A program made the translations under genes and the position numbers. A stretch of 64,000 nt of DNA from Endomychus coccineus (lineage: Eukaryota; Arthropoda; Insecta; Coleoptera; Endomychidae): assembly GCA_958510875.1 (NCBI GenBank), contig OY294070.1, forward strand, positions 10,478,001-10,542,000, written 5' to 3'. The notes under the pieces were generated by a model. It saw only the letters and a program-made list of their open reading frames with translations, ran no database searches and had not been told where the DNA came from. Below, one piece after another: positions 10,072-22,900 of the stretch (positions are counted from its first letter, which is position 1; every line of letters begins with the position of its first letter).

Positions 10072-10838
10072 ATTCTTTATATACTTTATTGAATTTCATG
10101 TGGGTGATCTAAGAATAATCAATGGCAAAGTGTTTTTGCTCAATTTCAGTTTCAACCCTTTAAATATAGTTATGTATTGTCATATCAATCGTTTTTGTTT
10201 TAAATGTTAACAAATTATCACCTTTCATTTGGAATAATCGAAAATCTATGAATTCAGTGAATAGATTATTGAATGAGTCCAAACACTGGACTACTCACAT
10301 CTATCAATCACAAAAAATGCAAACACAAGCTCTAGATTATAATGTTGAAAGTAACTTTGTAGTTAATGGTTGGCAAAAATGCTTACGGTAAAGGTAATTC
10401 GGGTTATTTGACTTTCTCGTTTGTGGAATTATTCTTCAGAGATGAGTCCATGTAAATCTGTTAATTTATTTTCACATTTCTGATTATATTGAAAAATAAT
10501 TTTATTGTAATAATAGAAGTGAACATTTTACATTGTTTCAATTCAATATTTAGTTGGGTAATCTTTACTATTAAACAGGTCAGTATGTTTCACCAATATT
10601 GAAAACCTGAAGTTTGGAAAAAATATAAATTATATGTAGATATCATGGTGTTAGTTCTTTATTTTTATTTAGAAACTTGCGACATCTCAATTAGAAAATA
10701 CATTACTAACCTTTCCTGACTATATTAATAACCCTAATTTGAACACCTATTGCTTAATAGAAAGTAGTATAACAGTATGTGTTTGTCTTGCAGAAACATT
10801 AAATATAAATATCTTTCAAGTTGTTTCTTTTGTGCTAG
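10072..10838. other. Intergenic or 5' intron region upstream of sno
   Basis: This is AT-rich, with no ORF, RNA gene or repeat visible. It ends in a pyrimidine-rich tract and TGCTAG acceptor (10837-10838) before the first visible sno coding exon. At least one upstream untranslated (or coding) sno exon is therefore probably present here or further left. Confidence 0.4.
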
Positions 10839-10853
10839 TCAAAAAAGTCAGTT

Positions 10854-10926
10854 ATGGATGATGATGACAACTTATCAGGAAGTGATTTTGACGATGATGA
10901 AGATCCAGACAAAATCGAAGTTCCAG
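10854..10926 (+). CDS. sno: sno exon A (acidic N-terminus, GC donor)
   Basis: The exon proper likely begins at 10839 after TGCTAG. The reading frame starts [20 protein letters not shown]. The exon ends CCAG|GCAAGT, a GC donor with an otherwise perfect consensus. Only this choice joins the next exon in frame; the nearby GT (10931-10932) leads to a stop. The intron is 74 bases. Confidence 0.75.
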
Positions 10927-13900
10927 GCAAGTTTTGGTGTTCAATGATCATTTGATATCAGTCAGCTATGACATTTACCATTTTGTTTAATGCTACCTAG
11001 GTGGTGGAAAAGATTTGGCTTCATCTGCCGCACTATCCGATGTGAAATTGAAACATGAAGAATTCCCATTCAAACATGAACCAAAAATGCCTCAGATGTT
11101 GGGACCATACAGTGGAAATAGTAAAATGATACCTAGCTTAGCTGCACAATATGACATGATGCGGGGACCGCCAAGTGAGTAATGCTTTTGTGCCCCCTTC
11201 GGGATTAATATTTTTTGATTTTTGAAAAGATTATTGCTTATTTGTCAAGCTCTCCATTTAGAGAACATATTTCAAACATTCTTATATATTATATTGACTT
11301 TTAACTCATTTTACAAGTTTAGATATTTATCAAATGTTATCATTAAATTTTTTTATATTACGTTTGATTAAATACTCCATAATATTTCAAAATTATTTAT
11401 TTTGAATTATGAACATTTGAATCAATTGAGCTCTTGAGTGGAAAATTCTGCTGGAATGTTCTAGGGTAAATGCTCCTAAATATTGAAGTTGCTTTTGACT
11501 ACATTCGATGTCATACAAGTTGGAGAGCTTCGTTTATTTTGTCTCACACTAATGATACTTGGGGACCAGCAGGAAACTCTTTTTCGGAGCACTTCATTGT
11601 ATCATTTTCTTGGAACTTAAACAATTCTGTTTATTATAGTCCAGGCAATAAGCTGGGAAAAAGGCCATAATAAAAAAAAATATATAGTAAGCTAGAATTT
11701 CAAAATTTTATTGCATTTTGTTCTTAATACCCCATAGATCATTGATGACCATCAAGACCGCGGGGGTCCACCTTTCTACCCCCCCAAAACGGGGTTTCAA
11801 CCCCTCAGATGAACATTCTTATGAAAACAATCCAAAAGTTTAGAAAATTAATGAATTAAGAGCCGAAAATGACCCCACGTATGTTATTTGGGTCGCTGAT
11901 GACGATTCCGCAGTTAGTTTTCTCGGAAAACCCTCCAGATGGAAAATTTGAAAAATTTATATATAATACATAATTTATAATTTTGGTGCAAAACTGACCT
12001 CTGGTAGGTTTTTGGGTCGCTGATCCCTATTTCGCTGTTATTTCTCCCAAAAAACTCGAGATGGAAAATCCGGGAAATTTGAGATTTTCCTGAGACTGCT
12101 ATGAAAAATTTTTGCAAGAAAATTATATCATATTATTCATAACCGTCTCGGGAAAATCTCAATTTTCCCTAATTTTCCATTTGGAAAGAGTTTTTTGGGA
12201 AAAATAACAGCGGAATCGTGATCAGCGACCCAAAAACCTACTAGAGGTCATTTTTGCAACAAAATTATACTTTATTATTCATAACCATCTCAGGAAAATC
12301 TCAAATTTCCTGAATTTTCTATCTCGAGAGAGTTTTTTGGGAAAAATAACAGTGGAGTCGTGATCAGCGACCCAAAAAACCTATTAGAGGTCATTTTTGC
12401 AACAAATTTACACGTCTCAGGAAAATCTCAAATTTCCCGAATTTTCCATCTCGAGAGAGTTTTTTGGGAAAAATAACAGCGGAATCGTGATCAGCGACTC
12501 AAAAACCTACTAGAGGTCATTTTTGCAACAAAATTGTACTTTATTATTCATAACCGTCTTAGGAAAATCTCAAATTTCCCGAATTTTCTATCTGGAGACA
12601 GTTTTTCGGAAAAAATAACAGCGGAATCGTGAACAGCGGCCCAAAAAACCTACAAGAGGTCATTTATGCAAATTTTCCAAATTTGCTATCTGGAGGAAGT
12701 TTTCTGAGAAAACTTTTGGATTGTTGTTATAAGAATGCTCCTCTGAGGGATTGGAACCCCATTTTGGGGGTAGAAAGGTTGGCCCCCGCGGTCTTGATAG
12801 TCATGAATGATGTATGGGGTATTAGGAACAAAATGCAAAAATAATTTAAAATTCTAGCCTTCTATATTTTTTTTTCCGGTTCGTTGCCTGGACTATTAAT
12901 GGCAACATTCATACATAAGCATGGAGTATAACCAATATTCAAGTTTTAGGTAGATAATTTTCAAGGCTAGACAAAAACAAACAGGACGATTTGACATATA
13001 ATAATTTCTTCATCTGTATCTGTTGATAAGGATATATGATCAAGTGGTGGGGCCTGTATATTCCATATATAACAAATATTCAATTTGGCGTTCGAAAAAT
13101 ACAATAGAAAAATTATTATTTTAATGTTTTATTATTCTTGTGGCTTTATACAACATTATACACGTAAAATGTAATGTTTTGGTCAGTATTTTTATTATAT
13201 AAAATAATAAAATTGACAATAATAAAACCTCTTGTAACAGTATAAAGAAATAGAATTATTGAATATAGTCTGAAAGATATTTTGTACGTCAGTACAACTT
13301 GAACAAGATTATATTAAAATTTTTTCATGTGTGTCATTTCATTTCAACAAAAATTCTCGGCTAAAAGAAAGGCTGAAAACCTTCATGGATTAATTTTTAA
13401 TATCCTGCATGTTTTGGTGAAAGTTATTATTGTCTGTCATTCCACAGTTCGATTATATATCCTTAAAACTCAGGTTTCAAGCTAGTTTCCTAGAAAGTCA
13501 AGTTCATATTTTTCTCTAGGCAGTGGGGTAGGCTAAGTATGATTGTATTATTCTGTGGATTTTGATTCACAGATGAGGTTTTCCAAATTTTTATTTAAAA
13601 TTTCAAAGGATGTAATATGAGATTTATTATAAACAATATATTATTTCTTCAAAGAATATCAAGTTGTACACCAAAATTTCCCCAATCAGTTTGTTTTTGG
13701 TCATAGAATAGAGACGTACGGACAAATAGACAGCTGAAATACCTTGTCTTTGGATTTTTTTTAATATTTGTTTGTTTTGGAGTTATTTTAATTATGATAC
13801 AACATATTGTGCCATTTTGTAGACCAAATACTGAATATCCTGTCCTGTTTGTTTCATATTAAAATTGTCATACCAAAACATGAATAACTCTCATTTGAAA

Positions 13901-16900
13901 ACTAACCACACAAAAGAAGCAACATAAACAACATCCATTGGAAGTTTATAAATGTTGCGGGGTGTTTGGCATTAAGAGTGTGACGTTTTGCAAAATATGT
14001 TATCGTTTATCATCTGGTTTAATGTTCTCTCATGGTGTGTTTGTGTTTTGCGATGCAGTGGGTTCCCCATACGGTATGAGCAGTATGGCGGCGATGGCCA
14101 GCATGCTCAGCAGTCTGGGGGGCCCCATGAACATGGGTTCGATGTTCCCGTCAGCAGTTCCGGGCGGACCCGGTTTCAACGCTGCCCAATTTCTGCAGCA
14201 GAGTAAGTCCAACTCGCTTAAACACTGTGAGTTATCGTATCCAAGCTTTTGAATCTATGTTTTTTTTCTTTTCGCTCTAATCCGTCGGAATTTTAACACG
14301 CGGCGGAGAGATCGTGAAACGTTTGTGTCCCTTCATCGGTATTTCTGTAACAGAATGGCCAATCAACTAATTGGGATTATTCGTTAGTTTTTACCGAACG
14401 CAGTGCTGCCAACTGGACGTCTCTGTGACGCAATTTAAAAGGTTTTTATTTACTTTTCCGAACGGCAATTGGTGCCTAGGAAGTTTCGCAACATCAATTC
14501 ATATACTTGCAGAAATACCAATAAACGGGCACACATTTTCTAGTATATAGTGGATATATATTCCACTTGGACCAAAGCAACATTAAAGCTACCATCGCCT
14601 ACTGTCATCTGAAAGCAGAAAATATGACAGATTCAATGCAGTCGCGTGTCATTTGTTTTTGACATTTGATTCAGATCTCTCCGCGGTTGGGGTAGTGACT
14701 GTCTGACAAATATTCAAAACGAAGGATTCTTTCCTGTTTAAGATGATAGTTTGTATGATTTGTATGATCATTGCCAAATGTTAAATTTAAATAGAATCAT
14801 TCTTTCAATAATAGTGATTTGGATTAATTCTTTCTTAATTAGACTAAAGAAAGGATTAATTTTTTTAAACGAAGGCTACCAAATTCTTGCAAATTTATCG
14901 TGTAATCCTAAACGAGCATAGACCATCTATGTGCGTAGATATTTTCAACTGGATCCAATTTCTGAGAATGTGAACAGGGAAAATGTTTGCTGGTGCTACC
15001 TCCTCACCAGCTCCTGTATGGAGATAAATCTGGATCTCTTACATTTGGATACAAAAAAGCAAATGCAAGTTTTTGTTCGTCCCTGCAAAAATCCCAACAT
15101 ATACCTTACCAGCTAGAGTAGGTAGCTTCTTTAAAAATATGTGTCCAATATGTTCTCTTTTATTTCTTCTAGGAAAACGGGATGCAATACGAGGGTCATT
15201 TGAAAATTTTCCGGCCTTTTAAAGAAAAACACATAATTCAAGCCAAACAAAAATTTATTTCTCGACATAGTCTCCACGCAAGTCAATACATTTGGTCAAC
15301 CGCTTTTCCCAACCCTTCAGGCCATCAGAAAAAAATTCTTTAGGTAAATCTGAAAAATACAGGTTTACAAAAAATTTTTCAAGTTGGGGAATAAAAAAAA
15401 GTCACTCGGAGCTAGGTCTGGTGAGTAGGGTAGGTGTTGAAGCAATTCGAACTTCAATTGGTCCAATTTCGCCATTGCGACCATGCACGTGTGGACTCGC
15501 GCGTTGTCCTGATGAAACAGCACCTTCTTCCTCGCCAAGTGTGGTCGTTTCTTCTTGAGTTCCGTCTTCAATTGGTCCAGCAAAGCAGCGTAATAGAGTC
15601 CGTTAAAGGTTTTACCTTTTTGAAGGTAATCAACCATAATTACTCCACGGCTGTCCCAAAAAACTGTCGCCATCACTTTTCCGACAGAAAGAAAACGACC
15701 TTCGCCTTCTTCGGAGCTGGTTCCCCCACCTCAATCCAATGCATTGACTGTTGTTTTGTCTCCGGAGTATGGTGATGGATCCAGGTTTCGTCGACAGTAA
15801 TTAATCGGCGCAAAAACTCGGTAGGATTCCTTTGGAACAGCTGAAGAGATTCGCGCGACATGTTCATCCGTACGCGCTTTTGGTCGATCGTCAACAAACG
15901 CGGCACCCATCGCGCGGATAATTTTCTCATGCATAAATCTTCATGTAAAATTTTATGCACCCGTTCAGTTGATATCCCACAAGCCTCAGCTATTTCATTA
16001 ATGGTTAATCGGCGATCTTCCATCACGGTTGTGTGCACTAAACTGACGATATCTTCAGTGGAAACAGTTTTTGGACGTCCAGAACGTTCATCGTCAAAAA
16101 TGCTTGTACGACCGCGTTTGAACTCGGCCACCCAATGTTTCCCACTTGTAAATGAGGGCGACGATTCACCATACACGGAGTCTAACTCTTCTTTCCCTTC
16201 CCGAGTTTTTTTCCATTTCAAATACAGGAACTTTATCACCGCGCGATACTCGATTTTATCCATTGTCGTTAACAAACGTAACCTGTCAACTTTGGAAGGG
16301 TACCATGTGTTTTGTACTGATTGGAATGACTTGAAATTTTTATGGCATACATATGTAAAGGTCATATATTGGTTGGCAAGAGAACTTTGATGCACCATGA
16401 ATTTTTGCCGTTAAGGCCGGAAACTTTTCAAATGACCCTCGTATGAATCTAATTTTTTTAAATTCACGTTTCCATTTAGAGTGAGTCGTTTCGTCTGAAA
16501 ATATTTCGGAAAGTTATATTCCTATTACACATTTCGTCCAACTATTTTAAATTAATTATCACTTTTCTCACATGCTTTTTCAAAGCAGATCGGAAGAAAT
16601 ATGTTTTTTATTCTGCTAAATTCGATTACATGAAATATTTATATAAATGATCTAATGTTATTTGCTTCGCATGATTAAAATGAGAAATAAATATTAATTT
16701 CCTGGAAATCTTTAGACATATGAATCAACATTGATTCAAGCCCGTTATTGACATATTCCAATGCGTAATCTTGAGATTATTATCAGTTCCATATTCATAG
16801 GAATAAATTATAGCTAGTTTTGAATTAAAAACTGGCTCTGCGTTTCGTCGATAACAATGTGGTCGAAGACGGAAATGAAATTGGCATCACAAGGTGCGTT

Positions 16901-19900
16901 TTCTAAAACAAAATATGTCTTAGGAATGTTGACAATAATCGGGCCCTTTCGATAGTTTGCAAAATTTAATGAAATTGCTCATAAACTGCTTTTGTCAGTA
17001 AGGAAACTACATGTTGGCGTATCGATTGTAGTGATTATATTGTACATAATTATATAAACAAAAGACTTCGAATATTATATTTGTCAGACAGTCAAAAACG
17101 TGGTTCAATAGGTACTAATGATTTTATTAACATTGAACGAGAATACTTTTGGCGAAAGTGACAGATTCTTGACCCACTCGCCAGCAGTCAAAAATGGGGA
17201 GCTATAGAGCCATTATTATTGAAGAAAACGCTGCTTCTGGACGTTTAGGAAGATTCTGGCACGATCACCAAAAAAAACTCGTGGTTGCATGGATGTTTAA
17301 GCATGGTTTTGGAAAAAAGCACCCTATCGAATGTTCATCACTAAATATATGTGTCTGGTTCTAATATACGATTAATCTGTCGATTTAACTCGCATGACTC
17401 AGGTTATTACTAATCAAGGGAATGTCAAGTAATCTGTAATATGACGTTTCATGAAAACGAATCGAGGTAGGACATGATCAGTTGAAGTATAATAATTTAG
17501 AATTGTTAATTGTTATCATATTTTGCGAATACTACTAGGGTAAGGTGAAAAGTCCTTGAAAAATTATTTATTTAGTCATAACTTATTTTATTTCTCAACA
17601 TAATCTAATTGATACACTTCGTTCTGCGTTTTTCTAATGTTTTGATACCTTACAAGTAATACGATTTCGGGAATCTTTCAAAATAGGCGTTTGTTTCAGC
17701 GATGACATCGTTGGAGCTAAATCTCTTTCCGCCGAGCTATTTCTTCAAGTTTAGAAAATAGATCAATATCGCAGGGGGTCAAATCTGGAGAATATGGTGG
17801 ATGACGAACCAATTCGTGGCGCGATTGATGAAATTTTGCCATTGCGGCTGCGGATCTGCGCGTCGGTGCGTTATCCTGGTGGAATAGCACCTTTTTCTTT
17901 GCAAAATGCTGCCGCTTTAGCTTCAAATCGGCGTCGAGTGGATCCAACAGCTCTGCAAATTATACGCCGGTGATCGTTTTGCCCTTTTCAAAAACTGTCG
18001 CCATGACTTTGTTGACCGATAAACCCACTTCGGCATTTTTCGGCTTCGATCCGTCGATCTATTGAAGAGTTGTCATTGACAAAACATAGTGTGCGTTGGA
18101 CAATAACAAAGATTCTTTTACATGGACCTCCAAGAAAATGATTTTATTTTTCTATTTCTAGATGTTCAAACAGATGCACTTGTTATCATTCTGAAATGTC
18201 ACATGGGATTTTCGATTGTGGCGACATCTGTTTTATTTTTCAGGGACTTTTCAACTTGCCCTCGTAGTTTATTGATAACATTATTTCCTTGATCAAATCA
18301 GTAAATTGAATTTAATTCTGTTGTGGGTATTTGGACACTAAAAAAATATGAATTATAAATTTGATCCGAAGTTTAAGAAAGAAAAAGGATGTAATTTAGC
18401 TTGAAGGGAAATATCAACTCGCTAAGCGTCTGGAAACGTTTGATATGCCTAGTGATCTCGTCGGCCAGCCCATTTCGATTTCATCTTCACCATATCCAAC
18501 GTTTTGTGTAACTGATGCCTATCTTGATTCGTTTTTTCTTACCGCACGTTAGACAGAAATTTTGCGCCATGCTCTTTCATCAAAAGCTAATGTAATTATT
18601 CGATGTTTAGTGGAAATGGCCGCCCTTGGCTTGAACGGACCCTATATGCAAAACCCATTTCTACAAAACATGGCGTCTCTATTGTACGCACCTCCTGGCA
18701 CTCCGCCTTGGGGTCCACAATTGAGTAATAAAGCCGTCGCTTCGATGTGGATGAACGCAGACGCCGCCAAACCCATGCACCAGCACCAAGAAGAAGAAGA
18801 GGTAAGTGGGTCATTTCCAATTGTAGGATTGACGCTGTGTAAATAAACGGCTACGTCTTTATTTTTATGATCAAACACAGCCAGGAAGTAAAACATGCAA
18901 CACCGCATATCTCCTTCACTGTAGCTCTATGCTCTATAAACAACTGCCGTTCTGATAAATGAAGGGGACAAGTCGGGTTACAATATGGGTGAGGCAAAAG
19001 ATGTCTATCGGTTTTGAAGGGCCAGTGCGTCTGTGGGAGGGGTCGCGTAGTGTCCACAGGACCAAAGAGTTCTATATATAGAGAAGACCTTTCGATTTGT
19101 TTTCTGCACGATTTCCCCCTTCTAGTATGCGGTGCAAGCAAAGAGATTTGTAATACTCTTTGAGCGGTTTGCTTCGTACACATTCAAATAACATCACAGC
19201 GGCGGCGTATAGCTTTTTTCGATGGAGAGAGGGAAGTCGTGCGACAAAGACAGCAGTAAGTGCGAGAACACTAAACTCATCTGGCTTTTCATTGGTCTTG
19301 TGGCACTTATATTCTCCATATATAGAACACATTGGTAGGAACACCCCGTTTTCAGCAGTAGCCAAGGTTTGGACTGGAAAGCATTAGGGCTTTGCCGTTT
19401 TTCGAAAGTGCCTGGTCTATCGTCGACACCCAGAGGGCTCTCGTCCCGACCGGTAATGCAATCCGAGGTTGGGTTTGTGCATTGGACGAAACTGGTTCCA
19501 CAGCAAGACCAAGGCGTACTGGAAGACCCGAAACGGTAAGAACACCCAAAAATGTGACTGTAGTGAGAGCAGCTTTGAAACAGCCGCCAAGTCGCTCATG
19601 CCGTTGCATTGGGCTTATAACCGCTCTCTACGGAGGATTCTGCATCAAGATTTATCATTTCATCTCTACGAGGTCATGATTGCTCAAGAGCTGTTGCTCC
19701 TTGACTATCAAAACTGCAGGAAATAATAAACCGGATCCCACCAACGTAGCGACGAGGCCCATTCCACCTCGCTGTCAATAATCAGAATTTTCGGTACTGG
19801 GCTGAAAGTAACCCAAGACAACTTGAGAGACCACTTCACTCCCCTAAAGTCTGTGTGGTGTGCCGTTTCTCAATTTGGGATCATTGGTTCGTATTTTTTT

Positions 19901-22900
19901 TAGTAGAATGGGCGTTCCGTTACCGTCAACACTCAACGTTATGTTGATGGCCACCATTATCCTGATGTGATCTTCAGAACTTGGTAAAAAAATGGGATGT
20001 CTACTGATTCCGGTTTTTTTATAGCCCTTCAAAACCAGCACACATCTTTTGCCCAACCCCTTAAAATGAATATAACAAAACACACACAATAAATTCTCAA
20101 GATACAAATAAGCATATAAGAAAGAAGTAGGTATAGTATAGAAGATTACTTTTACTTACCCATCACCCAATACAGGATGGTACGATGGTAACAATGAGTA
20201 TTTTCAAATTTCCATTACAGGTAGACGATGAAGAGTTAGGAGTGGCCGAAACTTATGCGGATTACATGCCTTCCAAATTGAAATTGGGCAAAAAACATCC
20301 CGATCCGGTAGTCGAAACGGCCTCTTTATCCTCCGTAGCACCTGCCGACGTTTGGTATAAACTGTCGGTTCCCGAGGAAACCATCAGGACGGGGGCGTTG
20401 TCTGCCCTGCAACTCGAAAGTATCACCTACACATCTCAAGCTCACGAACATATCTTGCCTGACGGTTCCAGAGCCGGTTTTCTCATAGGTAAGAACCTTT
20501 ATTATTAGAGAAAAATATTCGGCAACGAAAAATTGAGTAAATTTAATAAGTCACTGAAATCAGTACATATTGATATCTACGAATAGGTATCTACAAGAGC
20601 CTTGAGCTGGATGAACAAGATGAAGAAGTAAAACGCTACCATTTGTTAGGAAGGTTGGACCTGCACACGTCGGTCCACCGTAATATCCTTCTATTATTTT
20701 TATCTTTTCTTCTAGTTCTAGCACCATTTTTAGAAGATTATTTTATGCTTACCACAAACGCTTCAAGTGAAATGCATCGTCTTCGGTTTCTTGTGAGTTG
20801 GCAGACATGAATCCCTCCACCACTACTATGTGGTCCATTGTGGCTCACTTCTAAGAAAATCCACAATTCTGTTGACATGATACCATTCTTCAGGAAAATT
20901 TTGCGGCTCTATTTCAGCAACAGTTCATCTGATGTTATCTTTTACCTAAGGAATTGTGTAGTGCCCTTTTGTTTAAATAGCCCCAGAGAAAAAGTCTGAT
21001 TGGGTGCTAATAACTTCTCTTCATCCTCCATTAGCTTTCTTTTAGAGTCTACACAAAAACTTTTATCTTCATCCGAACCCCGATTGGTTGTCGGTGTTCA
21101 TCCAAGTTCATTGTATGATTTTTTGCAGGTGACGGCGCGGGGGTGGGCAAAGGCAGGACGATCGCCGGCGTTATATTCGAAAATTACCTGAAAGGACGCA
21201 AACGCGCCATCTGGGTGTCCGTTTCGAACGATCTGAAGTACGACGCCGAACGCGATCTGAAAGACATCGGCGCCAACAAGATCGACGTGCATCCGCTCAA
21301 CAAGTTCAAATACGCGAAAATATCGTCCGCCATCAACAACAACGTGAAGAAAGGCGTCATCTTCAGCACGTATTCGGCTCTCATCGGCGAGAGCAATTCC
21401 GCCGGCGGCAAATACAAGAGTCGTCTGAAACAACTGATGCAGTGGTGTGGACAAGACTTTGACGGACTTATAGTTTTCGACGAGTGTCATCGGGCGAAGA
21501 ATTTGTGCCCAGTAGGTTCGTCCAAACCCACCAAAACAGGTATGTTCGAACGATTGAATTTATATTATTTCGTCGAATGTTGGGACGTTAATAAGTAAAA
21601 AATAATCATCCTTCGGTTTTCGGTTAAAGTAGTAAGGACCTTTCAGCTATCAAGTAGGCCATCATCGGAGTAAACGAAATTACAAAAGAAAATGTACCTG
21701 TTTTGATACTAATTGGGATTAGTAATGCAAATAAGCGATTACCCTCGGCTGGAGATTAAATTGTTTTTTCGCTTATACATGTTCATTCCTTCTGCTCTGT
21801 ATAATACAAAATGATATAAAGATGGGTAGGTAGAGGGTCAGTTGTATGGAATTATACAATTCCTAGCTGCCATGACTCCTCCCAAAGTTACAAACAATTG
21901 GAGTTCTATTAAACTATAAAAGAGTTCACACTGTGGATACACACACAAATGGAGTGCCCTAATTTGCTGTTTCTTAATCACACAGTAACTCTTTGGATGT
22001 TGTGGTAGCTGCTAACTTATTCATTTTATTCATTTATTTATTTTGTACATTACCCTACAGAAAGAAGTCCATTTCCAGGGCATGAGTAACAATTCAAACA
22101 TTTGAATAACATGTAAATTAAATTTTGAAAAAATATGATAAATCTTTGGCGACGATAATCTTCGTTGTAATAAATTGTTTATAAATCTGGTTAAAATTTG
22201 AATCTATTGCAAAATTGATCGAAAGTGTCAATTTCAATTTTGCAAAGTGTATAATGTGGATATGTTTGGTGACATTCATAAATGTCAAATAAGATTTATA
22301 AAATTCAACTTTATCTTAAAATGGAATTTTCCTGTTTGTGATAATAATTATTGTGTTAGTTTATGAGTAGTATTTGGTCACTTTAAGTGTATTTGGGAAA
22401 GATTAATCGATCGCGTAATTTTGGGTACTGATTTCAATCACATTTTATCACGCCATAATTTTAAAATCAGTCTTAAACCATGAAATAAACTGCCATTATA
22501 TACAGAGTGTCCCAGGTTTTAGTAGCAGAACTTCAACAGTCGATAGTAAATTTGATTTTGAGGAAAAAATTCCTAATAACATATATGCACAGACGCTTAG
22601 TTTTTGAGATACAGGGTGTTGAAGTTCTCCGACTAAAACCTGGGACACCCTGTACAATGCCAAAGACAAAACCAATAAATATAGTAAACCTGGAGGTTAT
22701 AAAATAAATTGCCCAGACTGTGAAAATTTTTATATAGGTCGAACTTGTAATTTTAAAATTAGATACCAAGAACATTTCGTTCTTTCAGACTCGTCCTTTA
22801 CTAACATTTTTTTACAAACAGGACATTCCTTAATTAATTTAAGTAGTTTAATCATTTTACATAATCTAACCAAAGGTTTGAAATTAAATACATTAGTATC

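Noticed and set aside
10927..10932. GT donor four bases after the GC donor in sno exon A
   Set aside because: Using it shifts the next exon out of frame and reaches a stop within about 30 codons, whereas the GC donor keeps the frame.
11470..11670. 66-codon plus-strand ORF in a sno intron
   Set aside because: It runs into the terminal repeat of foldback copy 3 and shows no family features or splice context.
13938..14252. 104-codon ORF containing sno exon C
   Set aside because: Only 14059-14202 is exon. The rest is intron on both sides of good splice sites.
14931..15116. 61-codon ORF in the sno intron
   Set aside because: It has no similarity I recognise, no splice signals and no conserved-looking composition; it is probably chance.
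22507..22707. 66-codon plus-strand ORF
   Set aside because: It is formed by the MITE at 22501-22654 read through into the Penelope fragment in the wrong frame.
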